64,000 nucleotides of DNA, taken from an uncultured Bacteroidales bacterium. GTDB taxonomy: Bacteria; Bacteroidota; Bacteroidia; Bacteroidales; Bacteroidaceae. Positions 52,146 to 62,853 of this stretch are shown in pieces. Each line of letters starts with the position of its first letter. Position 1 is the first letter of the stretch. The position numbers and the translations under genes are program-made. The notes under the pieces were generated by a model that saw only the letters and a program-made list of their open reading frames with translations, was not told the origin of the DNA and ran no database searches. Location: the NCBI GenBank assembly GCA_902779535.1, contig CACZBX010000005.1:1-64000 (forward strand), read 5' to 3'.

Positions 52146-53567
52146 ATGAAAAAGATACATACTATCAATCGGCGTGATTTCTTAAAGACATTAGGAATCT
52201 CTGCCACCTCTGCTGTAACACTTGCTTCATGTAGTTCGGAGAAAGATAAAAAAGTAGACCCGAATTCCACCTATACCGGACCGATTCCGACCGACAAGAT
52301 GACCTATCGCTCATTTGCAGCGACCGGTGAAGATAAGGTTTCTCTGTTAGGATACGGATGTATGCGTTGGCCGAACTTGGACAAACCGGCAGCAGATGGA
52401 AATCCTTTAGACCAAGAACAAGTAAATAAGTTAGTCGACTATGCCATTGAGCATGGAGTAAACTATTTCGATACATCTCCTGTTTATTGTCAGGGTTGGT
52501 CCGAGCGAGTTACGGGAAATGCCTTGAAGCGTTATCCACGTGAAAAATACTATGTGGCCACAAAGATGTCGAACTTCTTTGTCAATCCCAATATGACTCC
52601 GCAAGAATCTTTCCGCCGTTCGGTTGGAATGTATGAGAAGTCGAAGGCCGACCTTCAAGTGGATTACATCGATTATTACTTGTTGCACTCTGTCGGTGGA
52701 GGTACAGATCCGATTGCCGACTTTAATACACGCTTCGTCAATAATGGTTTGATCGATTATCTGATGAAGGAACGTGAAGCCGGACGAATCCGTCACTTAG
52801 GCTTTTCCTTCCACGGAGCAGTTGAATTATTCGACTATCTGTTAAGCAAGCAGGATGAATATCATTGGGAATTCGTGCAGATTCAGATGAACTACCTCGA
52901 CTGGAAGCATGCCAAGGAGAACAACCGTCGGAACGTGAATGCAGAATATCTGTATACCGAACTGGAAAAACGGAATATCCCTGCAGTGATCATGGAACCT
53001 TTGCTGGGTGGCCGCTTATCAAGAGTGCCCGACCACGTGGTTCGGCGTTTCAAGCAACAGAGTCCGGAGAGCAGCGTTGCTTCCTGGGCATTCCGTTACT
53101 GTGGTTCCGCAACGAATATCTTGACCGTATTGAGCGGTATGACCTACATGGAACACTTGCAAGACAATATTCGTTCGTTTGCTCCGCTGGTTCCTCTCAC
53201 CGAAGAAGAGAAACAGTTCCTCTATGATACGGCGGATATCATGATGCAATACCCGACCATCCCATGTAATGACTGTAAATATTGTATGCCTTGTCCTTAT
53301 GGGTTGGATATCCCGGCTATTCTCCTGCATTATAACAAATGTGTCAATGAAGGAAATGTCCCCAAAAATCGACAAGACCCGAACTATGTCAAGGCCCGTC
53401 GTGCATTCTTGGTGGGCTACGACCGTAGCGTCGAGAAACTTCGTCAGGCTAACCACTGTACCGGATGCAACCAATGCAGTCCACACTGCCCACAGAACAT
53501 CCGCATTCCACAACAGTTGGAACGCATCGACAAGTTCATCGAACAGCTGAAACAGAACACACTATAA
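52146..53567 (+). CDS. Exported aldo/keto reductase with C-terminal ferredoxin domain
   Basis: A 473-residue protein. The N-terminus has a twin-arginine motif (NRRDFLKTLG, residues 8-17) and a lipobox-like LASC (26-29). The aldo/keto reductase barrel has the catalytic set: Asp and Tyr in NYFDTSPVYCQG, Lys in VATKMS, His in YYLLHSVGGG. The C-terminus carries a 4Fe-4S region (CNDCKYCMPCPYGLDIP at about 374-390) and CTGCNQCSPHCPQNI at about 440. Export plus Fe-S clusters suggests electron supply from the fusion protein encoded upstream. Substrate unknown. Confidence 0.85.
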   Translation: MKKIHTINRRDFLKTLGISATSAVTLASCSSEKDKKVDPNSTYTGPIPTDKMTYRSFAATGEDKVSLLGYGCMRWPNLDKPAADGNPLDQEQVNKLVDYAIEHGVNYFDTSPVYCQGWSERVTGNALKRYPREKYYVATKMSNFFVNPNMTPQESFRRSVGMYEKSKADLQVDYIDYYLLHSVGGGTDPIADFNTRFVNNGLIDYLMKEREAGRIRHLGFSFHGAVELFDYLLSKQDEYHWEFVQIQMNYLDWKHAKENNRRNVNAEYLYTELEKRNIPAVIMEPLLGGRLSRVPDHVVRRFKQQSPESSVASWAFRYCGSATNILTVLSGMTYMEHLQDNIRSFAPLVPLTEEEKQFLYDTADIMMQYPTIPCNDCKYCMPCPYGLDIPAILLHYNKCVNEGNVPKNRQDPNYVKARRAFLVGYDRSVEKLRQANHCTGCNQCSPHCPQNIRIPQQLERIDKFIEQLKQNTL

Positions 53568-53573
53568 CAAAGA

Positions 53574-53607
53574 AAGGATGTCTTGCTGAAGACATCCTTT
53601 TCTTTTT
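53574..53607 (+). terminator. Terminator of the aldo/keto reductase gene
   Basis: The 11-bp stem AAGGATGTCTT/AAGACATCCTT with loop GCTG is followed by a T-rich run. It starts 7 bases after the stop. Confidence 0.9.
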
Positions 53608-53630
53608 CATCTATTTCTGTATTATTTAAG

Positions 53631-53718
53631 TTTATCACACAGGTGAGAAAGGTTTATCACATGGGTGAAAAGAGTTTATCACCTTAGTGAAAAAGGCTTA
53701 TCACATAGGTGAAAAACC
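53631..53718 (+). repeat. Array C: four 22-bp inverted-repeat units
   Basis: Unit starts are 53631, 53653, 53675 and 53697, again exactly 22 bp apart. Cores are ACAG, ATGG, CTTA and ATAG. Unit 4 begins CTTATCAC and ends in CC followed by TAA; its last base is also the last base of the TPR gene's stop codon read on the other strand. The array lies between the aldo/keto reductase terminator and the convergent TPR gene. Confidence 0.95.
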
Positions 53719-54545
53719 TAATTCTCCTGTTCTTTCATTCTATTTAGAACTTCAGGGCGAGGAATACCCAGGCTTACAGCCTTATCATAAGCTTTGTTTG
53801 CATCCTTTTTCTTCTTCAGGACAAGGTAGATATCTCCTTTCATCAGATAGGCTTCGGCATCATTGGGAGTTAACCGTATCACATTATTCACATCGAGCAA
53901 AGCCATATCCGGCAATTCCATTTCCAATTCAAGATTTGCCCGTGCTTTTAGGATGGATGTGTCGTTCGGATCATCTTCCAGAAGTCGGTTAAAGATCTCA
54001 GATGCTTCGCGATAACGCATTTCCTTTTGGTCGAGAAGGGCCAGACCTAAGCGGCCCATCCGATGCTCGGGAAGTTTTTGCAACAAGGTATTGTAATCAA
54101 TGCGAGCTTCCTTATAACTGCGACGGCGGGTATAGATATAGGCACGATAAAGCAAAGCTTCTTCGTTCTTACGGTCCACATCCAGCACGTTACAGTAGTC
54201 GATATATGCTTTATCAAGCAGGTCTTTCTGAAGATACAACGACGCCCGATTGAGAAGAATCATCACCGACTGCGGAGCAAGGTTCAAAGCAAGCGAATAG
54301 GACTCGATTGCTTCGTCAATCTTCCCCATACGTTGTTGTACCGTTCCGAGATTGGAGAAGAGCATTGAGTTAAGCCTATTCGTAGGGTCTTTCTCCAACG
54401 CTTGCTTGTAGAGAATCTCTGCTTTCTGAAGGCTATCATGTTGGGAAGCATCGAAAGCCTGTGATGCCAAATCATGATAATCCTGAGCAGCAAGCGTAAG
54501 CGACAGAATCAAAGATCCAACCAATAAGATGCCTCGTCTCATCAT
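53718..54545 (-). CDS. Tetratricopeptide repeat protein
   Basis: A 275-residue exported TPR protein. I start at the ATG at 54545 (MMRRGILLVGSLILSL; the next codon is also ATG), giving a signal peptide ending in LAAQ; the reading to 54617 overlaps leuB and adds a non-hydrophobic stretch. About seven TPR units follow (AEILYKQALEKDPTNRL, AIESYSLALNLAPQSV, AYIDYCNVLDVDRKNEEA). It begins 8 bases after the leuB stop, so it is the last gene of the leu transcript. No link to leucine synthesis is evident. No separate terminator is visible before array C. Confidence 0.86.
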   Translation of the reverse strand: MMRRGILLVGSLILSLTLAAQDYHDLASQAFDASQHDSLQKAEILYKQALEKDPTNRLNSMLFSNLGTVQQRMGKIDEAIESYSLALNLAPQSVMILLNRASLYLQKDLLDKAYIDYCNVLDVDRKNEEALLYRAYIYTRRRSYKEARIDYNTLLQKLPEHRMGRLGLALLDQKEMRYREASEIFNRLLEDDPNDTSILKARANLELEMELPDMALLDVNNVIRLTPNDAEAYLMKGDIYLVLKKKKDANKAYDKAVSLGIPRPEVLNRMKEQEN

Positions 54546-54552
54546 CGTCCAA

Positions 54553-55614
54553 TCAAGCCTTTTTAATGTAATCAACGATCCACGCTCCCACTTCCTTCGT
54601 TCCGTAATGTGCACCACCTGCTACTTGGATTTCAGGCGTACGTACCTCGACATCCAACGAAGCGTCAACAGCCTTGCGAATCAATGCTCCTTCTTCTTTC
54701 AAGTCGAAATACTCAAAAAGCATGGCAACAGAAAGGATCTGTGCGATAGGGTTCGCAATGTTCAAACCTTTTGCCTGCGGCCAGGATCCGTGAACGGGTT
54801 CGAAGACTGGAGTACTTTCACCCGTGGAGGCAGAAGGCAACAATCCCATCGAACCACTAATACATGAGCCTTCATCGGTCAAGATATCACCAAACGTATT
54901 CTCGGTCACCATGACGTCAAAGAAGGTAGGTTCTTGAATCATTCTCATCGAAGCGTTGTCGACGAACATGTAATCGGTCTTCACCTCTGGATAAGAGGGC
55001 TCCATCTCTTGGGCAATCTGACGCCATAGCCGACTGGAGGCGAGTACATTGGCCTTGTCGATCACCGTCAGATGCTTATGACGACGCATTGCATACTCGA
55101 AGCCAACCTTCAGGATACGTTCAATCTCGGGGCGTGTGTAGATGTTTGTATCGTAAGCCCTCTCGTTATCCTGATACTTTTCACCAAAATACATACCGCC
55201 TGTCAGTTCGCGGATGCAGATAAAATCGGCGTTCTCGACCAGTTCGTCCTTGAGAGGCGACTTATGTATCAAGCATTTGAAAGTCTGTACCGGACGAATA
55301 TTGGCAAACAATCCCAATTTCTTGCGCATGGCAAGCAAACCTTGTTCCGGACGAACCTTGGAAGTGGGGTTATTGTCGTACTTCGGATCACCGACGGCCG
55401 AGAAAAGGACGGCATCTGACTCCTTACAAATCTGGAAAGTCTCTTCTGGGAAAGGATCACCCACCTTGTCGATGGCATCCGCACCACAGATGGCATACAC
55501 ATACTCTACTTGATGACCGAATTTCTCACACACGGCGGACATCACGTTGACTCCTTGTTCCGAAATCTCTGGTCCGATACCATCACCGGGCAGCACAGCT
55601 ATCTTCAACTTCAT
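54553..55614 (-). CDS. leuB: 3-isopropylmalate dehydrogenase
   Basis: A 353-residue NAD-dependent decarboxylating dehydrogenase of leucine synthesis. Start [17 protein letters not shown] is the signature. [10 protein letters not shown] and [13 protein letters not shown] are active-site blocks, [30 protein letters not shown] includes the metal-binding Asp region, and [12 protein letters not shown] binds NAD. Complete. It is fifth in leuA-leuC-leuD-leuA2-leuB. Confidence 0.95.
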   Translation of the reverse strand: MKLKIAVLPGDGIGPEISEQGVNVMSAVCEKFGHQVEYVYAICGADAIDKVGDPFPEETFQICKESDAVLFSAVGDPKYDNNPTSKVRPEQGLLAMRKKLGLFANIRPVQTFKCLIHKSPLKDELVENADFICIRELTGGMYFGEKYQDNERAYDTNIYTRPEIERILKVGFEYAMRRHKHLTVIDKANVLASSRLWRQIAQEMEPSYPEVKTDYMFVDNASMRMIQEPTFFDVMVTENTFGDILTDEGSCISGSMGLLPSASTGESTPVFEPVHGSWPQAKGLNIANPIAQILSVAMLFEYFDLKEEGALIRKAVDASLDVEVRTPEIQVAGGAHYGTKEVGAWIVDYIKKA

Positions 55615-55681
55615 TGTCTTTTATTCTTTAATCGTTTATTCTATACGCAATATTACGCAATTATTCATGAACGGCCATATT

Positions 55682-57232
55682 TCAGGCTGTTTTTTCATAT
55701 TCTTTTTCAATCATGTTCAACATTTTAAAGGTTGCCTTCATGGCAGATACCGTCTGGTCGGGGTCCAATCCACGAGTACGGAACACTCTTCCGTTGAAAC
55801 TCCACGTGATAATGGTGCGGACAAAGGCATCTGTACGACCACCTTTCGGGATGTTCACATTATAATCGGTAAGCATCGGGAAGCTTCGTTGAAGTTCGTT
55901 CTTATAAATCTTACGGACGGCACGTACAAACGCATCATACTGTCCGTCGCCACTCGACATCGATTCATATTCTTTTCCGCAGATCTCAATCTTGACGGTA
56001 GCCATCGGCTTCAAGTCATGGGCCGAGGAGATGACATAACTCTTAAGTAAGACAGTATTCTCCGATGCACCCAGTCCGGTCAAGTCGGCAATGATATAAG
56101 GTAAATCTTCTTTCGTCACCATTTCCTTCTTATCGCCCAATTCAACAATGCGTTCTGTCACCTTGCGCATAGTCGGTTCATCGAGTTTCATACCCAAATC
56201 ATCTAAGTTCCGAAGGATATTCGCCTTTCCGCTCGTCTTTCCCAAAGCATATTCCCGCTTACGTCCAAAGCGTTCGGGAGCAAGGTCGTTACAATACAGA
56301 TTATCTTTTCTGTCTCCGTCGGCATGAACGCCGGCTACTTGAGTAAACACGTTCTCACCAACGATGGGCTTGTTCACCGGAACCAAGATTCCCGAATATG
56401 ACTCGACAATCCGGCTTACATTATACAATCTGCTTTCGTTAATATTCGTGACGGCATCGAATTGATCTTTCAAAATTGCCTGAACACTCGACAACGGGGC
56501 ATTTCCTGCCCGTTCTCCCAGACCGTTGATGGTAGTATGTAACCCTTTTGCGCCCGAAAAGACAGCCGCAAGCACATTACTTACTGCAAGGTCATAATCA
56601 TTATGTGCATGGAAGTCGAAGTGAACGTCGGGGTAATGCTTTACCATCTTACGCATATATTCCAATACCTGCAGCGGATTAAGGATACCTAAGGTATCAG
56701 GCAACATGAAACGTTTGATGGATGTCGTGACTAAAGCGTCCATCATCTGAAAGACGTAATCAGGAGAATCCTTCATACCATTGCTCCAGTCCTCCAGATA
56801 AACATTCACATCAACACCTTTCGCATCAGCATACGAAACAACTTCGAGAATATCCTGGATATGCTCCTCTGGAGACTTGTTCAACTGCTGCTGGCAATGT
56901 TTAAGCGAGCCTTTACACAACAGGTTTATCACATGCCCACCAGCATTACAGATCCAGTCGACCGATGTATGGCCATCGACAAAGCCGAGCACCTCAACCC
57001 GATTCAGCAAATCGTGCTTCTTTGCCCAGTCGGTGATGATGCGAACCGCCTCAAACTCTCCTTCCGACACCCGTGCCGATCCCACTTCAATCCGATCAAC
57101 ATTTAAGTCTTCCAACAAATGGCGGGCAATCACCAGTTTCTCGTGTGGGACAAAGGCTACGCCGTTGGTCTGTTCACCATCGCGCAGCGTCGTATCCATG
57201 ATTTCTATTTGAACGCAGCTTTGTTCTCCCAT
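55682..57232 (-). CDS. LeuA-like acyltransferase (2-isopropylmalate or citramalate synthase)
   Basis: A 516-residue second member of the DRE-TIM metallolyase family in this operon. The N-terminal barrel begins [19 protein letters not shown], with HFDFHAHNDYDLAVSN as the metal-binding HxH-N block, and INGLGERAGNAPL. The C-terminal part (about 390-516) is a LeuA-dimer/regulatory-type domain. Sequence differs clearly from the leuA product. A citramalate synthase (isoleucine from pyruvate and acetyl-CoA) is a good alternative to a second isopropylmalate synthase. Its ATG at 57232 overlaps the leuD end by 28 bases; a start at the internal Met of IMDTT would remove part of the first strand. Confidence 0.85.
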   Translation of the reverse strand: MGEQSCVQIEIMDTTLRDGEQTNGVAFVPHEKLVIARHLLEDLNVDRIEVGSARVSEGEFEAVRIITDWAKKHDLLNRVEVLGFVDGHTSVDWICNAGGHVINLLCKGSLKHCQQQLNKSPEEHIQDILEVVSYADAKGVDVNVYLEDWSNGMKDSPDYVFQMMDALVTTSIKRFMLPDTLGILNPLQVLEYMRKMVKHYPDVHFDFHAHNDYDLAVSNVLAAVFSGAKGLHTTINGLGERAGNAPLSSVQAILKDQFDAVTNINESRLYNVSRIVESYSGILVPVNKPIVGENVFTQVAGVHADGDRKDNLYCNDLAPERFGRKREYALGKTSGKANILRNLDDLGMKLDEPTMRKVTERIVELGDKKEMVTKEDLPYIIADLTGLGASENTVLLKSYVISSAHDLKPMATVKIEICGKEYESMSSGDGQYDAFVRAVRKIYKNELQRSFPMLTDYNVNIPKGGRTDAFVRTIITWSFNGRVFRTRGLDPDQTVSAMKATFKMLNMIEKEYEKTA

Positions 57233-57807
57233 TCTTCTATCTTATCTTTTTGACTTATCAAGAAGTCGATATCATCTAATCCGTTCATCAAACAATGCTT
57301 CTTATAAGCGTTTAGTTCGAAGTATTCAGAGTGACCGGTCGTCTTATTCGTGATGGTCTGTTCAGGAACATTCACTTCAACGATAGCTTGAGGATCAGCA
57401 TAGATCGTTTCAAACAGTTCCTTAAGGAAATCCTCGCTGACAACCACCGGCAATACGAAGTTGTTCAATTCATTGTTCTTATGGATATCGGCAAAGAAAC
57501 TGGATACGACCACCCGAAAACCGTAACCTGCAATAGCCCATGCCGCATGCTCACGGCTCGATCCACTGCCGAAGTTCTTGCCGGCAACGAGAATCTCGCC
57601 CGAATACGTCGGGTTGTTCAAGACGAAGTCAGGATTTGGCGTATCATCCGACCGATAACGCCAGTCGTGAAAAAGGTTATCACCAAAAAAACGTTCGTCA
57701 CGCGTAGTCGCCTTAAGGAAGCGAGCCGGAATAATCTGGTCGGTATCTACGTTCTCTAAAGGAAGAGGAACGCATGTACTAGATATAATATTGAATTTCT
57801 GTTTCAT
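57205..57807 (-). CDS. leuD: 3-isopropylmalate dehydratase small subunit
   Basis: A 200-residue swivel-domain subunit that pairs with LeuC to isomerise 2- to 3-isopropylmalate. VDTDQIIPARFLKATTRDE is the conserved N-terminal block, and GKNFGSGSSREHAAWAIAGYG the signature at about 77-97. Length normal. Overlaps the following gene by 28 bases. Confidence 0.95.
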   Translation of the reverse strand: MKQKFNIISSTCVPLPLENVDTDQIIPARFLKATTRDERFFGDNLFHDWRYRSDDTPNPDFVLNNPTYSGEILVAGKNFGSGSSREHAAWAIAGYGFRVVVSSFFADIHKNNELNNFVLPVVVSEDFLKELFETIYADPQAIVEVNVPEQTITNKTTGHSEYFELNAYKKHCLMNGLDDIDFLISQKDKIEEWENKAAFK

Positions 57808-57827
57808 AATCGTGAAGAATTAAATGA

Positions 57828-59207
57828 TTACATGAGTTCACGCGGATCGGTAATCACTCCCGTAATGGCAGCAGCAGCCGCGACCAAAGGACTTGCGAGC
57901 AAAGTCCGAGCACCTGGTCCTTGTCGCCCTTCAAAGTTACGGTTACTGGTCGATACGGCATATTTTCCCGATGGGATCTTATCATCGTTCATGGCCAGAC
58001 AAGCAGAGCAACCAGGTTGACGAACTTCAAAGCCAGCGTTATTCAAGATCATTTCCAGTCCTTCTTCTTCAATCTGCTTCTTGACAGACCAAGAACCCGG
58101 AACAAGCCAAGCCGTTACATGATCGGCCTTTCTCTTCCCCTCAACCATCGAAGCAAACATCCTGAAGTCTTCGATACGACCATTTGTACAGGCTCCCAAG
58201 AAAACATAATCAATCTTCTTTCCAAGCAGACACTCTCCTTCCTTAAATCCCATATAATCCAACGACTTCTTAAACGAAGGAGTATCCACACACGGAATAT
58301 GCTCGTTGATTTTCATACCTAAGCCCGGATTCGTTCCATAAGTGATCATCGGTTGTATGTCGGCTGCATCAAAAACGACCTCTTTATCGAAGACAGCATC
58401 GTCTTCACTCTTCAATGTCTTCCAATAAGCAACAGCCTTATCCCAGTCTTCTCCCTTCGGAGCGTAAGCACGGCCCTTCAGATAGTCGAAGGTTACCTCG
58501 TCAGGTGCAATCATTCCACCGCGTGCACCCATCTCTATGCTCAAGTTACAAAGAGTCAGACGTCCTTCCATCGAAAGACTACGAATAGCTGATCCGGCAT
58601 ATTCCACAAAATACCCCGTTGCACCACTCGTCGTCATCTTCATCATCATATAAAGAGCAACATCTTTCGCTGTCACTCCTTTTGAAAGAGTACCATCGAT
58701 CGTGATACGCATCGACTTAGGCTTAGTTTGAAGGATACACTGTGACGCCATTACCATCTCAACCTCGCTTGTTCCGATACCAAAAGCAACGGCACCCATT
58801 GCACCATGTGTCGATGTATGGCTATCACCGCAGACAATTGTCATGCCCGGTAAGGACAAACCTTGCTCCGGTCCTACTACGTGGATGATTCCATTCTTCG
58901 GATGCATCATCGGGAAATAATTCAATCCAAAATCCGTAACATTCTTATCAAATGTCTCGACTTGGTTTCGTGATACAGAATCTTCGATAGGCTTATCCTG
59001 ATCATGTGTCGGGATATTATGATCAGGCATACAAAAGATCTGATTAGGGCGAAAACACTTCAAGCCTCTGGCACGTAAGCCCGAAAAAGCTTGAGGAGAG
59101 GTTACCTCATGACAGTATAAACGATCGATATAGAGTTGTGTTGGACCTTCTTCTATCTGTTGTACAACATGTGAATCCCAAATCTTGTCAAATAAAGTAC
59201 GAGCCAT
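57828..59207 (-). CDS. leuC: 3-isopropylmalate dehydratase large subunit
   Basis: A 459-residue aconitase-superfamily subunit with the 4Fe-4S cluster. Cluster cysteines are in [13 protein letters not shown] and GCSACLAMN, near residues 340-400, and [28 protein letters not shown] is the family signature. Start [16 protein letters not shown]. It starts 5 bases after the leuA stop. Confidence 0.95.
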   Translation of the reverse strand: MARTLFDKIWDSHVVQQIEEGPTQLYIDRLYCHEVTSPQAFSGLRARGLKCFRPNQIFCMPDHNIPTHDQDKPIEDSVSRNQVETFDKNVTDFGLNYFPMMHPKNGIIHVVGPEQGLSLPGMTIVCGDSHTSTHGAMGAVAFGIGTSEVEMVMASQCILQTKPKSMRITIDGTLSKGVTAKDVALYMMMKMTTSGATGYFVEYAGSAIRSLSMEGRLTLCNLSIEMGARGGMIAPDEVTFDYLKGRAYAPKGEDWDKAVAYWKTLKSEDDAVFDKEVVFDAADIQPMITYGTNPGLGMKINEHIPCVDTPSFKKSLDYMGFKEGECLLGKKIDYVFLGACTNGRIEDFRMFASMVEGKRKADHVTAWLVPGSWSVKKQIEEEGLEMILNNAGFEVRQPGCSACLAMNDDKIPSGKYAVSTSNRNFEGRQGPGARTLLASPLVAAAAAITGVITDPRELM

Positions 59208-59212
59208 CTTCT

Positions 59213-60709
59213 TTAATCTTTAAACTTATTGATACAATCTACATAAGCCTCAACCGAAGCAGCAATAATATCTGTATTGGCACCAAAGCCATAGTACATA
59301 TGATGATTATATTCTACCTGCATATGCACCTTACCCATATCATCACTACCCTTGCTCAATGCCTGAATCGTAAACTCTTTCAAGGTCATCTTACGGTTTA
59401 TGATCTTTTTCAATGCATTGATTGCTGCGTCAACCGGACCATTACCTGTAGCAGCAGCCTCAAAATGTTCACCGGAAATGACCAAACCTAAGCTGGCAAC
59501 CGGACGAACACCCACGCCACTGGTCACTTGGAGATAGTCTACCTTAATATGATGATTCAAATTACGGTCGGCACCCGCAAGCAACAAGATATCGTCGTCG
59601 TTAATTTCTTTCTTCTTATCAGCCAACTTCAAGAAATCGGCATAAACCTTATCCAAACGATCCTTATCCAACTCTACACCTAACACTTGCAAACGGTACT
59701 TTAACGCAGCTCGTCCACTTCGTGCAGTCAGAACAATCGCATTATCATCAATACCTACATCAAGAGGATTGATAATCTCGTAAGTCTGTACATTTTTCAG
59801 CACACCATCCTGATGGATACCCGATGAATGAGCAAATGCATTTCGTCCCACAATCGCTTTATTCGGTTGAACAGGCATATTCATCAGACTTGAAACCATC
59901 CGGCTGATAGGATAAATCTTCGTTGTATTGATATTTGTCTGAATATCCAAGCCTTTATGGCATTTAAAGATCATGGCAACTTCTTCCAATGAAGTATTTC
60001 CAGCACGTTCTCCAATGCCGTTGATCGTTACCTCGACCTGGCGTGCTCCATTCAAGACGCCATTCACCGTATTCGCCGTAGCCATACCCAAGTCATTGTG
60101 ACAATGAGTGGATATGATGGCTTTCTCAATGCCATTGACGTGTTCCATCAAGTATTTTATCTTTGCTCCGTATTCATCGGGCAAGCAATAACCGGTAGTG
60201 TCGGGAATATTGACGACTGTGGCCCCTGCTTTTATAACAGCTTCGATGACACGTGCCAAATATTCGTTCTCGGTACGACCTGCATCCTCGGCATAGAACT
60301 CCACATCCTCGACGTAACGTTTTGCATATTTGACGGCTGCAACAGCCCGTTCGATGATTTCCTCACGGTTCGAATTGAATTTGTATTTGATATGTGAATC
60401 AGATGTACCGATTCCCGTATGGATTCGTTTGTGCTTCGCATATTGAAGAGATTCCGCAGCCACATCGATATCCTTTTCAACAGCACGGGTCAATGCACAA
60501 ATCGTCGGCCATGTAACAGCCTTTGAGATTTCAACAACTGAGTTAAAGTCACCTGGACTGGAGATTGGAAAACCAGCTTCAATAATGTCGACTCCCAACG
60601 CTTCAAGTTGTTTGGCAACTTGGATTTTCTCAACTGTGTTTAACTGACAGCCCGGGACTTGTTCACCATCTCGAAGTGTGGTATCAAAAATGAATAGACG
60701 ATTATTCAT
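59213..60709 (-). CDS. leuA: 2-isopropylmalate synthase
   Basis: The 498-residue first enzyme of leucine synthesis, condensing acetyl-CoA with 2-oxoisovalerate. [19 protein letters not shown] (residues 6-24) holds the metal-binding Asp; [20 protein letters not shown] holds the HxH motif; [19 protein letters not shown] follows. The C-terminal LeuA regulatory domain (about 370-495) normally mediates leucine feedback. It is the first structural gene after the attenuator-type leader. Confidence 0.95.
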   Translation of the reverse strand: MNNRLFIFDTTLRDGEQVPGCQLNTVEKIQVAKQLEALGVDIIEAGFPISSPGDFNSVVEISKAVTWPTICALTRAVEKDIDVAAESLQYAKHKRIHTGIGTSDSHIKYKFNSNREEIIERAVAAVKYAKRYVEDVEFYAEDAGRTENEYLARVIEAVIKAGATVVNIPDTTGYCLPDEYGAKIKYLMEHVNGIEKAIISTHCHNDLGMATANTVNGVLNGARQVEVTINGIGERAGNTSLEEVAMIFKCHKGLDIQTNINTTKIYPISRMVSSLMNMPVQPNKAIVGRNAFAHSSGIHQDGVLKNVQTYEIINPLDVGIDDNAIVLTARSGRAALKYRLQVLGVELDKDRLDKVYADFLKLADKKKEINDDDILLLAGADRNLNHHIKVDYLQVTSGVGVRPVASLGLVISGEHFEAAATGNGPVDAAINALKKIINRKMTLKEFTIQALSKGSDDMGKVHMQVEYNHHMYYGFGANTDIIAASVEAYVDCINKFKD

Positions 60710-60745
60710 ACATTCGTATATTTAATATGTTATTACTTTTAATTC

Positions 60746-60780
60746 AAAAAAAACCTCTCGCACCGGAAGTGAGAGAGGTT
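60746..60780 (-). terminator. Attenuator hairpin in the leu leader
   Basis: On the minus strand AACCTCTC (60780-60773) pairs with GAGAGGTT (60759-60752), with a further CAC/GTG inner stem past one mismatch and a 5-base loop. Eight Ts follow (60753-60746). It lies 36 bases before the leuA ATG, between the leader peptide and leuA, so it would stop leu transcription unless disrupted. Bases 60765-60773 inside it are complementary to 60807-60815 at the leader peptide stop. Confidence 0.88.
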
Positions 60781-60807
60781 CATACTTTTAGCACAGCCAT
60801 ATAGCAC

Positions 60808-60879
60808 TCACTTCCTATCAGACGGCTCCAATAGAAGAATAATACCAGATAGCAAAATGCTTATGTTAAAACTTTTCAT
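60808..60879 (-). CDS. leu operon leader peptide
   Basis: A 23-codon ORF not long enough for ordinary gene calling: ATG at 60879, TGA at 60810-60808. The peptide begins MKSFNISILLSGIILLL and contains five Leu and four Ile, nearly all within residues 6-17, with three consecutive Leu codons (CTT, CTA, TTG). It starts about 17 bases after the expected transcription start of a strong promoter. The last codons overlap the antiterminator arm. This is the arrangement of classical ribosome-mediated attenuation. No Shine-Dalgarno is visible, as is usual in Bacteroidetes. Confidence 0.82.
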   Translation of the reverse strand: MKSFNISILLSGIILLLEPSDRK

Positions 60880-60902
60880 ATAATATTCGTTTTATTTCGG
60901 TG

Positions 60903-60933
60903 CAAATTTAAAGATTTATTCCATATCCACAAA
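60903..60933 (-). promoter_or_regulatory. Promoter of the leu operon
   Basis: Minus strand: TTTG (60930-60933), a 19-base spacer, TAAATTTG (60903-60910). Both boxes match the consensus exactly. Transcription would begin near 60896, just before the leader peptide. Confidence 0.8.
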
Positions 60934-60989
60934 ACAAATTGAAAGAAAATAAATTAAAAAAGTAACATTTTAAAATAAACAGATGGATA

Positions 60990-61027
60990 AACACAAAAAA
61001 GGAAGATACAACTTTGTACCTTCCTTT
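60990..61027 (-). terminator. Terminator of purA
   Basis: AAAGGAAG (60998-61005) pairs with CTTCCTTT (61020-61027), with an inner TAC/GTA after one mismatch. The A-run at 60995-61000 gives the minus-strand U-tract. It is about 21 bases past the purA stop. Confidence 0.8.
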
Positions 61028-61048
61028 CATAACTCATATTCAGAATGA

Positions 61049-62798
<1,750 letters not shown>

Positions 62799-62820
62799 GG
62801 ATACGATCACTTTTCGCCTT

Positions 62821-62828
62821 CAAAATTA
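62821..62828 (-). promoter_or_regulatory. Putative -7 element of fur-purA
   Basis: Minus-strand TAATTTTG matches TAnnTTTG, 23 bases before the ATG at 62798, in the 55-base gap after the DNA alkylation repair gene. Confidence 0.5.
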
Positions 62829-62853
62829 ATCTTTTTAAGCAAAAAATAAAAGT

